This document shows, one piece after another, positions 27,190 through 36,892 of a stretch of DNA of 64,000 nt (the first letter of the stretch is position 1; every line of letters starts with the position of its first letter). The stretch covers positions 682,001-746,000 of the forward strand of contig MCFH01000001.1 in the NCBI GenBank assembly GCA_002104945.1, read 5' to 3'. The notes beneath the pieces were generated by a model, which saw only the letters and a program-made list of their open reading frames with translations, did no database searches and had not been told where the DNA came from. The position numbers and the translations under genes were made by a program. Source of the stretch: Piromyces finnis. Taxonomy: Eukaryota; Neocallimastigomycota; Neocallimastigomycetes; Neocallimastigales; Neocallimastigaceae.

Positions 27190-27840
27190 GATAATTAATT
27201 CTAATTAAAAAATATTGAATATAAAATAAATACTAATAAAAATTATAAATATAACGTATATGGAAAAAAATCTGTCTCTCTCTCTCTTCTTAAAAGTACT
27301 GGATAGTACAAAAATTGTTACGATGCTTTGTTTAAAGTTTCTTTTTTTTTTTTTTGAATACTAGTTGTTAACTTTTTTTAAAAATTCTAGTTTTGGTTTG
27401 TTGTTAGTAAATTCGATTCGCTTTTTGACACTAAACTTGTTTGACTTTACTTATCATTAAATATTTAAATTGGTAAAAAATTTGAATCAAGAATGTCGAC
27501 ACCAGAAAGCTTGTGAATAGTATTTTTACATGATGTAGAGTGAATCAGTCTCTTACAAGAAACAATACAACAATAGCTACATGAATATAAAAATACAATG
27601 CAAATGCTAAAGTTGACTACATTGGATTCTTACAAGAGAAGAGTAGTACTACATGAATACATGAATAAAAGAAAAAAATACAGCAACAAAATGTATTACT
27701 CTTCTAATTAAATACTATACAAACTTACCTGAGTATCAAACATTCAACTTATTCATCAAATACTTAAATTCGATGAATAAAATGTTTTTTAATCGCTCAG
27801 TACCATGAGCTTAGTCCTAATAATTTTCCATTAAAGACTA

Positions 27841-28332
27841 ACCAAGCATCCATTGCGCAATGCTTGGATTTAATTCTTTCTACTCTCTCAGTACCATGAG
27901 CATGAGTAGACCCCCTTGATAAACTCCATTATTAAATAAATGAAGGCACGTTCCTAAGAGGACACCAAGCATCCATTGCGCAATGCTTGGATTTAATTCT
28001 TTCTACTCTCTCAGTACCATGAGCATGAGTAGACCCCCTTGATAAACTCCATTATTAAATAAATGAAGGCACGTTCCTAAGAGGGCACCAAGCATCCATT
28101 GCGCAATGCTTGGATTTAATTCTTTCTACTCTCTCAGTACCATGAGCATGAGTAGACCCCCTTGATAAACTCCATTATTAAATAAATGAAGGCACGTTCC
28201 TAAGAGGGCACCAAGCATCCATTGCGCAATGCTTGGATTTAATTCTTTCTACTCTCTCAGTACCATGAGCATGAGTAGACCCCCTTGAGAAACTACATTT
28301 ATTAAATAAATGAAGGCACGTACCCAAGAGGG
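27841..28332 (-). repeat. Four tandem 123-bp monomers at the 5' end of the LINE
   Basis: Near-identical units start at 27841, 27964, 28087 and 28210, an exact 123-bp period. Only a few bases differ, mostly at the end of each unit. A degenerate fragment (CTCAGTACCATGAGC) precedes them at about 27797. Each unit contains a palindrome CATTGCGCAATG flanked by AAGCAT/ATGCTT-type arms, and a second hairpin with arms TCTACTC and GAGTAGA. Tandem 5' monomers act as promoters in some LINEs of other organisms; a promoter role here is inference. Confidence 0.9.
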
Positions 28333-29056
28333 ACGTTCCCAAGAGGGTTTCTTGAAAATATAATTATTTAATTATTTATATTAAATTTTTCAATGGGATT
28401 AAGAAGCCAAGATCTACTTTAACTTGGAGACAAAATTGATTGTGTTTGATCTTGTTGCCATGTTTTATTATTAATCGACGACCACCTTTCAAACATTAAT
28501 AACAGAAATACAATAATAAAAGGAAATTTTTTTTTTAAACATTAATTTTATTAATAATTTTTTTTTTTTTGAATTTTACATATTTTTTATAATTACATTT
28601 TTTTTTTTTTTTAGATAATTAAATTAATTTTTTCATTATAATATTATCAACCTTTAGATAGGTTAAATAATAATATACAAATTTATATTAGCTATTGCAT
28701 TAATTATATGCTAAATTATTTATAAATATATTAACATATAAAAAAAAAAGGTTTTATTTTTCTTTAATAAGATTTTAATATTCATTTTAATGTTCTATTT
28801 AATTCTTTGGGTTTTTTTTTTAATAAAATTTCTATATTGTGTGTATTTTAATTCATTTTTTTTTAATAAAATTTCTATAGTTGTGTGTATTTTATATTCT
28901 ATTAGAATCATAATAATAATTTGATACATCATATATATTTTTTATATATACATAAAATTTTGAAATTCTTCAAACGATAGTTTGAAATATTTACTTTTCT
29001 TTTTTTGTGAAAATTTTGTAGTTGTGTCTAGATTTTTAATTCTACTCAAGATATTT
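28333..29056. other. Flank between the LINE and the TrpB-like gene
   Basis: The region is mostly A/T. A moderately GC-richer patch at about 28395-28480 (with CCAAG and CTTGG pairing) may belong to the LINE 5' end or be independent. The part near 29056 is likely the 3' UTR of the TrpB-like gene. No ORF is supported. Confidence 0.4.
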
Positions 29057-30865
29057 TTAACACTTTAAAAGGTCAAATTCATCAACCTTAATATCAGCGT
29101 ATTGTGGATAGTTTTCCATAACATAGTCAACATCCTTATCACCACGACCACTAATATTACATAAAATGATATCATCTGGATATTGCTTAGCTAATTTAAC
29201 AGCTTGAACAAAACCATGAGATGATTCAAGAGCTGGAATAATACCTTCAGCCTTAGAAAGTAAAAAGAAGGCTTCTAAAGCTTCATGATCATTAGCACCA
29301 GATGGAATAGTTCTAGTAATTTCCTTTAAGAAGGCATGTTCTGGACCAACACATGGGTAACAAAGACCACTAGCAATAGAGTGAGATTTGTATTCACCAT
29401 TTTCGTCTTGTAAGACATAAGAGTAAGTACCGTGTAAAGAACCTCTGTGACCGTAAAGTAAACAAGATGCATGATCACCAAACTTAGTACCTCTACCTAA
29501 TGGTTCAACTGGGTACAATTTAATATCCTTGTTATCGAGGAAAGCTGAGAATGTACCTATAGAGTTTGAACCACCACCAAGACAAGCGACGACATGATTT
29601 GGAAGTCTACCGGTTTGATCGAAAAGTTGTTCACGAGCTTCATCACCAATACATCTTTGGAATTCACGAACAAGTAATGGCCATGGATGGACAGCAACAA
29701 CGGAACCAATACATTGGAAGGTTTCTTCTGGATGTTCACCAAAGTATTTTATAGAAGCATCGTTAGCTTCCTTAAGACTCTTGCCACCAAAGTCAACAGG
29801 AATAACTTCAGCACCAAGAACCTTCATTTTAGAAACATTTGGATGTTCCTTAGCAACATCAATGGAACCCATGAATACTTTACAGTCTAAACCAAAGTGA
29901 GCGGCAGCAGTGGCAACAGCTAAACCATGTTGACCAGCACCAGTACCACAACAAAGACAAGTTTTACCTAATTTTTTAGCCATAAGAGCTTCGGCCATAC
30001 AATGGTTAATTTTATGAGCACCAGTGTGATTTAAATCTTCACGTTTAAGGAAAATTCTACCACATTTACCATTATTCTTCTTCTTGATTAATTCTTGAAT
30101 TCTTGTGCATTCGTAAATTGGAGTTGGACGACCTTGGAAGTCTCTACGAATTTTTCTGAGATCATTTCTAAATTCATCAGTTGGAATGTAATTTTTAAGT
30201 AATCCAATAGTTTCAATTAAACAATTAGTAAAGGCGGCTCTATTTGATGCAGTTAATTTTTCTTCCATAATACCACCGAACATTCCGAAATAACCATCGT
30301 TATCTGGATAATTTCCGGTATATTTGTAACTGTACTTATCATCTCTCATTCCCTTCATAATTTTTTCAATCTTTTCAAGTTCTTCACCTTTAATTTCACC
30401 CTTTGGTGGAGAAATTCCAAGTTTCATCATTTCCATGAGCATTTCTGGAGTCATAAATGGTGGGATAATATCAGCTGATGGAGCAGCAGAATTGGCGGTT
30501 GGAGCTTGTTGTTGTTCTTTTGGAGCTTCCTTTGGAGCTTCTTTTGGAGCTTCGGAACCTTGATTACCGACATTTTTCTTTAACATTTCAATAATTTCTG
30601 GTGGTGGACCGTTTGGATATTTTTCCTTAAGATGTGGTGGTGGACCATTTGGGAACATTTTCTTAATAAATTCTGGGATTTCTGGTGGAGCTTGTTGTTT
30701 TTCATTTGGAGCTTCCTTTGGAGCTTCGGAACCTTGATTACCGACACTTTTCTTTAACATTTCAATAATTTCTGGTGGTGGACCGTTTGGATATTTTTCC
30801 TTAAGATGTGGTGGTGGACCATTTGGGAACATTTTCTTAATAAATTCTGGAACTTGATCTTCCAT
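29057..30865 (-). CDS. Stand-alone tryptophan synthase beta-like PLP enzyme with duplicated Pro-rich N-terminus
   Basis: One intron-free ORF of 602 aa. Residues 6-39 and 64-97 are two copies of a proline-rich module (KMFPNGPPPHLKEKYPNGPPP), joined by EAPKEAP linkers, and are not part of known TrpB. Residues about 180-600 are a full fold-type II TrpB domain. They include PLP-lysine K285 in HTGAHKIN, the phosphate loop GGGSN at 430-434, S572 in ISGRGDKD for the pyridine nitrogen, GAGQHG at 309-314, and VGPEHAFLKE. Three positions that TrpB normally conserves differ. The catalytic Glu before TGAGQHG (Salmonella E109) is G307 (codon GGT at 29947-29945). The Asp of GLDYP (D305) is C502. R141 is K339. 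No alpha domain is fused, unlike fungal TRP5. The reaction is therefore uncertain: a PLP beta-replacement enzyme, perhaps with another nucleophile than indole. Bacterial transfer is plausible but untested. Confidence 0.85.
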   Translation of the reverse strand: MEDQVPEFIKKMFPNGPPPHLKEKYPNGPPPEIIEMLKKSVGNQGSEAPKEAPNEKQQAPPEIPEFIKKMFPNGPPPHLKEKYPNGPPPEIIEMLKKNVGNQGSEAPKEAPKEAPKEQQQAPTANSAAPSADIIPPFMTPEMLMEMMKLGISPPKGEIKGEELEKIEKIMKGMRDDKYSYKYTGNYPDNDGYFGMFGGIMEEKLTASNRAAFTNCLIETIGLLKNYIPTDEFRNDLRKIRRDFQGRPTPIYECTRIQELIKKKNNGKCGRIFLKREDLNHTGAHKINHCMAEALMAKKLGKTCLCCGTGAGQHGLAVATAAAHFGLDCKVFMGSIDVAKEHPNVSKMKVLGAEVIPVDFGGKSLKEANDASIKYFGEHPEETFQCIGSVVAVHPWPLLVREFQRCIGDEAREQLFDQTGRLPNHVVACLGGGSNSIGTFSAFLDNKDIKLYPVEPLGRGTKFGDHASCLLYGHRGSLHGTYSYVLQDENGEYKSHSIASGLCYPCVGPEHAFLKEITRTIPSGANDHEALEAFFLLSKAEGIIPALESSHGFVQAVKLAKQYPDDIILCNISGRGDKDVDYVMENYPQYADIKVDEFDLLKC

Positions 30866-32043
30866 TTTTCTATTTATTGTAAATTAATTTATTTTTATAG
30901 ATAAAATAAATAGTTAGTAATTATTATTATTATTATATTATTGCTATCTATATTGACATTTTTAAAATTTAGTAAACACAAATTTTTTGTTTATTAAAAT
31001 ATAATTCATCTATTATAATACAATAAATATTTTTATAAACTAATAGGTTTTTCTTTTTTAATTATTATATTTATTTTTATGAATAATTATACTAAACATT
31101 CTCCAACTTTTTAAAAATATTTTTATGTTTTCTTAAATTTGTAATTTTCCATTTAAATATTAATGGACTATTAATGGACTTTTTTTATCTACTTGTTAGA
31201 AAAAAATTTTTTTTATATCTTTATATCTTTCTTTTTTATTTATTTATAATAAAGTCTATTATTTCCTTAATATTTACCTTTTAATAATTATTTAAAATAA
31301 AGTAAAAGTAAATTACAAATAAATAAAAAAAAAAAAAAAAAAGAAAAAGTGCTCTTATATATACCCCAAAAAAATAATAATAAAAGTGCTTTTTTTTTTT
31401 TTTTATTTTTCAAGCTAAAATCAAAATATATTGAAATAATATAATTTTTTTATTAATAATATATTTATTAATTTTTTTTTTTATATTTTTATATTTTCTA
31501 TTCAATTTTAAATTAATTAAAAATAATAAACTCTATTTATTAATAATTAAATTAAATGTTTTTCTTTTTTTTATTTTTCTTAGTCTTGGAAGAATAAAAA
31601 AAAGAAAAAGGTTTATATTCCTATTTTATGGATCAATTTTTTTTTTATATTTATTATATATCTTTTGTAAAAAGAATAATAAAACCTGATGATTTTATTA
31701 TAAATAAATATATATATATATATATATACAAAGATGGTTAGATAGTATAGAGTAAAAAACAAAATAAATTTCTATATTATGGAATTAAAGAAAAAACTGT
31801 TACAAATAAATATATATATTATTTATATGTGTAAAAAATAAATCATATAACGATTTTATAGATTGAAAATTTAATGAAGTGGATGTATTTTTGTTTTTTT
31901 TATATTTTTAAAGTATATATAAAATAAAGGAATAAAAATTCTAGTTAATGCATTACTTCTAATTTGTTTTTGGAAATCCTTTTTATAGTTTTTTTTCTAA
32001 TATAAAAAAAACAGGTATTCCTACCATAAATTATATATTTTTT

Positions 32044-32124
32044 AGGTAAGAAGCCAATGCCTAGTTATCCTTCCTAACTTCCATTTGAATAGTTACTCTA
32101 ATTCAAGTTTTTTTTTTTTTTTTT
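32044..32124 (+). ncRNA. Candidate small RNA: two hairpins followed by 17 T
   Basis: A GC-richer island in very AT-rich DNA. Hairpin 1 is AGTTA-TCCTTCC-TAACT (32063-32079). Hairpin 2 is TTGAAT with ATTCAA around a 10-nt loop (32085-32106). A run of 17 T follows at 32108, as at Pol III ends. I do not recognise an RNA family, and poly(T) runs are common in this genome, so confidence is low. Confidence 0.22.
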
Positions 32125-32331
32125 GAAATATAAAATTTTTATATTAATTAAAATTTAGATTATCACAAAATATTTTTAAAAGAGAATTTTATATGGATAT
32201 TTATTATATTAAAAATAAATAAACATTTAAATGAAATTAAATTAAATTTTTTGAAAATTTCCATATTTGTTTTGTGTGTGATACATTGTATTTATTGTAG
32301 TGTTGTTGATAAATACAAAATAAACAAGATA

Positions 32332-32401
32332 GATGGTAGGTAGAAAGGAAGAAGAGAACTCTTTAAAGTAGTGGTAGGGAATTTAAATGCCATCATTTTT
32401 T
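32332..32401 (+). ncRNA. Candidate small RNA closed by a 7-bp end stem
   Basis: GATGGTA at 32332-32338 pairs with TGCCATC at 32388-32394 (one G-T pair), enclosing a purine-rich, GC-richer loop of about 50 nt. Six T follow directly. No family is recognised. Confidence 0.18.
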
Positions 32402-33870
32402 ATTAATTAGTAAAATATTTTATTTTATTATTGATAGGTCCCCTTGAAGAATCGCTATTTTTTTTTAAATCATCAAATACAACAATATCCATAAAAGGAA
32501 GAATGATGGAATATCAATAAGGATGAATAATCCTTCGCCTTCCAAATACATTACTAAATCAAATTAGAATATTTATTTATTAATCAAGTTTTAATTGGTT
32601 TCATAGAATATTTTTTTTAAAAAAGTTTTTTTTATATATTTTATTATTTAAATTAAAATATAATTTCAAAACACAGTTTAAAACAAATCTTAATATATAT
32701 TCATTATTCCAATAAAAAAGTAATTTTATGTTTAAAAATTTTAATAACTTTAAATTTTGTATAATTTTTTTTGTAAAGGGAAAAGGTTTAAAGTTATTAG
32801 GCTTATTCTATATAGACTATATAGATAATATAGATAATTGAAACCTTGTGGACAACTTTATCATTGTTTCAGTGCTAAATATGAAATAATGTACAAGTAT
32901 TTATTGAAAAATAAATATTTTTTAAAATGGAATTAAAAAAGGTAAACATTTTATAGGTTTTTCAAGATGCATAGAAATACCAATTTAATAGTAAAATTAT
33001 TTTATATACAAAATAAAAATGTTCCATATTTGGTAATCCTATTATTAGTTAATTAATAAAATTATTAAATAGAATATTGAAACAAATTAAAAAACTATAC
33101 AGAAATAAATGTACAAAGCACAGATTGAACATAATGAATATACTTTGATAACAATGGAAAACCATTTTCAATATAAATCATTAACTATTAAAACTATAAA
33201 TATTTCTAAATATCTTACATTAAACTGATATTATATCCTTTTTTGCCTCATATATAGGAAAACTTTTTTTTTTTTTATAAATATAACAATTTTTTAAAGT
33301 TAAATGTATTCTAGATTTTCAGTTTTAATGAATTAAAAAAGAAATAAAGAAATTTGTATTTAATTTATTTCATTCATTTTAATATTATTTAAAGTTTATT
33401 TATAAACTTTTTTAATAAAACGAAATTTATTTTTTTATTATTGGGGCTTGAATGTAAATATGTAGAGATTTAATACATATGTATATCCAAAATAATAAAT
33501 ATTTTGGTAATAATTAATAAAAGTATATTAATGGTAAGAAGGATTGCTCAATATATATAAAGATTTTTGATACACCATTTATGGCAATTGAAATATAATT
33601 GTATATTTAAAAATCCAATTCATTTTCATGATATTCATAAAGAACTAATAATATTACAATGTAGGTATAAAAAAGAAAATATCTGAAATGTTAGATGAAA
33701 ATTAATAGTGCTGTAGTTATTAGTCATTAGAAATAATTTATATTTTTATGGCTCATAGATATAATTATTTAAATAAATAGTATAATTAACATAGTGGTAA
33801 AAAGTAGTTGAAATAAACAAAGCAAAGCAAATATAATTTATAATTAGTTTAAAATTGTTTCATAATTATA

Positions 33871-33963
33871 TTTTAAATTAATACTTTTAAGCAAACATAT
33901 ATTCTTATGATTATAAATCATAATTATTAAAATATATGTTTGTTTAAAAGTATTAATTTAAAA
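33871..33963. repeat. Inverted repeat, 32-bp arms with one mismatch
   Basis: Arms 33871-33902 and 33932-33963 pair over 32 bp with a single mismatch, around a 29-nt A/T loop. A 22-bp sequence just to its left (33848-33869) recurs exactly at 34225-34246. It could be a small transposon remnant or a transcript hairpin. Confidence 0.75.
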
Positions 33964-35078
33964 TAAAAGATCTTATTTTGATAAAAATATTATAAATTTA
34001 TATCCTTCATTTCTTGTTTATTAACTAGTATTATTATAATTGAAAAACCTATATCCTACACACTTATCATGCTAGAAAAAACTAATATTATTATAGCTTT
34101 GAATAGGAGATAGCTCAACTAATTTTTATATTTATAACTTTACCTAACTATCTTAACTTTAATTTAAATAATTAACATTTAATTTAAATAATTTGTTTAT
34201 GATCCACAAAAGATATATTAATAATTTAAAATTGTTTCATAATTATGATTAGGTATTTACAAAAATGGTTATATTTGATTTATATTAATAAATCTGTACT
34301 ACACTAGTTATTTGTATAATTTCTATTAACAACCAAAAGAATTAAATTATATTTATATTATTAATTTATTACATTGTTATACAAACCCATCTGTTTATGT
34401 ATTTGTATAAATTTAATGTATTTGTATTAGATATTTAGTTGTTAGAATCAAGCCACAAAAAGCATATAAGAAAGAAAATTTTTCATTATTTTAAATTTTC
34501 ATAGCTATCCTATATTAATTATTTTAATATATTAATAAACTTTAAATATTATAAAACAAATATAATATACAGTTTATAATTTCTTTAAATATAAAAGCAA
34601 GCCATAATAAATTATTTCAATAGTTTATATATTGGTCATTTTTATAAACATTAAATAGTATCAACAAATATATAAAAATATATAAAAAAATTTCAAAGGT
34701 ATGTATTTGTTTAGACTTTATTTTTAACAGATATGCTGCCTAGCCAAACTCTCCATATGATAATGACCTTAAACAGGACAAAATGGTTTATTTAATAATA
34801 ATAATAATAATAATTTTTATTTGGGTATTTTTTATATATAATAAAAATTAATAATTTTTATGATTTACTTCATAGTAGTATGACTACTCTATTTAAATAC
34901 ATTTAATTTCAAAAAAAAATAACCAATAGTTTTGCTGATTTCTGATACAATAGCAAATCATATTCCTTTACTTTGATTAATATTACATTAATGTTACATT
35001 AAATTGTAATAAACAAAATTTTTTTTTATATTATCCTAATTTTTATATAGTTTTTTAAATAAATATATATATATTTCA

Positions 35079-35156
35079 ATTATGATAATTAACTTTTAAA
35101 AATATTAACTACACTACAAAATGTAGTTAATATTTTTAAAAGTTAATTATCATAAT
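35079..35156. repeat. Perfect inverted repeat, 35-bp arms
   Basis: Arms 35079-35113 and 35122-35156 are exact reverse complements over 35 bp, separated by the 8-nt loop CTACAAAA. Chance alone makes short palindromes in A/T DNA, but 35 perfect pairs are not expected. No flanking terminal repeats or duplications were recognised. Confidence 0.85.
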
Positions 35157-36892
35157 ATCCAAATATTATTTATAGAAAGCTTTGTCGTCGTCTATTTTTA
35201 AATCGCATTAAATGTCAAAGTATTATTAAAAAAGTAAAAAACAACTTTGTTTATAAATTTACCAATGATCATAAATATTAATTTAAAATTGACGAATCAT
35301 ATTCTAATGTTTTTATTAGCAATACATTAATGTTTATGTTAAATTTGGTTATTATTTAATTATAGAATATATATAATTAAATATTAAAATAAATGTATTC
35401 AACATTCATCATTGTCATCATAAATATTTAACAAAAAAAAAAAAAAAAAAGATTAAGAGAACTATTATAACTATTTTTATTAGGTATACCTTGTATTATT
35501 TTATTATTAGTAGAAAAAGACAATTATTATATACATTCATGTTTAAAAAAGTAATTATTTGTTTTAGGTTTTAATACCAATGTAATCATTATTGAATTGA
35601 ATTAATTATATAATATCAATCTATTTAATAAATTAAATTACATATATTATTACATTTAATTTAATTTAATCATTCTAAATATATATACTTTTTTAATGTG
35701 TCATCATGTCATATTTAGAGGATAATTAAAATGTACTATTTATATAGTAAATTAACCATTCACCATTAATTCATTTACTATGATATTTTTAACTACACCA
35801 GAAATCCAACCACCACCAGAGCTGTGGTCAATAATACACTTTCAATAATAAAAAATATTAATTGTACAACATATATATATATTTTTATAAATATTATATA
35901 GTTTATTATTAAAAGTGTGTATTTTTATTATTATTATTTTAATATTTTAATATTAATAATAATAATATTATTATTATAAAAACTTTAATATTATAGAAAA
36001 TTTTAGTAAAAAAAAAAAATTTTTTTTTTTAGGCTTAAACAAAAGAAATTTTTTTTTTTTTTTATTTTATTTTATTTTATTCTTCAATCTTTAAGGAAAT
36101 CAATACTTTTGTTTTTACTTTTTTTTTTTTAAAAAAAAAAAAGAATAGACAGATAAAAAAGAAGAAAAACAAAAAAACAAAAAAAATAAATATTTTTTTT
36201 TTAAAAAAAAGATACTAAAACCAAAATAATAAAAATATTGAAGGAAAGAATAAAAGTATTTATTCCATTTAAATAATATATATAGAAAAAATAAAGGTAG
36301 AATAATAAATGAAAGGAAAATAAATTAAAACAAATTAGAATACAATAAAGAATAGATATGAAAAGGAAAGTCGAGGAAAATAAATAAAAAAAGAATAAAA
36401 TTTAAGTAATTAAAAAATACAATAATATTTTGAATATGAAAAAAAAACATTATATTCATTAAATTACCAAAGTAATCAAAGTAATAATATAAAAAAATTT
36501 AAAAGCCAATTAAAATATTAATAAATATCAAAATAAAAATGCAATCTACTTTAACAAATAAACTTTTAACAAATAAATTAAAAAAATTAAACTGAATGAA
36601 ATATAAAATTTTTTATCTGATAAATAATCGACTATAAATAAAATATAATATTAAAGAAAACAAATGCTTTAAAAAAATAAAGTTACGATAATTATTTCAA
36701 ATCATTATAAATAGTTTAAAATATTTATTGGTTTTTGTAGTGTAGTTATTAGTTGGTCGTAATAAAAGCCTAAATATATAAAGTGTTTTTAATTTTAAAA
36801 TTTATAAAAATACAAAAACTAATAAACTATTTGTATAATTATTATATATAATATATATTAAAAATATTGTATAAAGGTTAGATAGTAAAAAA

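Larger units (their letters stand above)
22383..28345 (-). mobile_element. Non-LTR (LINE-type) retrotransposon, near full length
   Basis: The element lies on the minus strand. Its 3' end is a 47-nt T run on the plus strand (22383-22429), that is, a poly(A) tail as left by target-primed reverse transcription. About 230 bases of 3' UTR follow, then the endonuclease-RT polyprotein (27189-22660), about 650 bases of 5' UTR, and four tandem 123-bp monomers (27841-28332) at the 5' end. There are no LTRs. The base composition is clearly less AT-rich than the flanks. The 5' boundary is set where the A/T-rich background resumes after the last monomer; it could extend to about 28500. I could not recognise a target-site duplication. 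Confidence 0.88.
30866..36892. other. 6-kb gene desert with hairpin-forming islands
   Basis: This region separates the divergent TrpB-like and LIM genes. No ORF of note exists on either strand, and most of it is A/T runs. Slightly GC-richer patches with hairpins or inverted repeats stand out at 32044-32124, 32332-32401, 32494-32543, 33871-33963, 34049-34113, 34721-34785 and 35079-35156, and several are listed below. Both gene promoters must also lie here. Confidence 0.5.

Noticed and set aside
27841-28332. CRISPR-like or satellite array
   Set aside because: The units are contiguous 123-bp monomers without spacers and sit at the 5' end of a LINE, so they are treated as its 5' monomers.
27841-28332. 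Hammerhead ribozyme in the monomers
   Set aside because: The sense strand has CTGAGAG and GAAA pieces but not the CUGANGA core.
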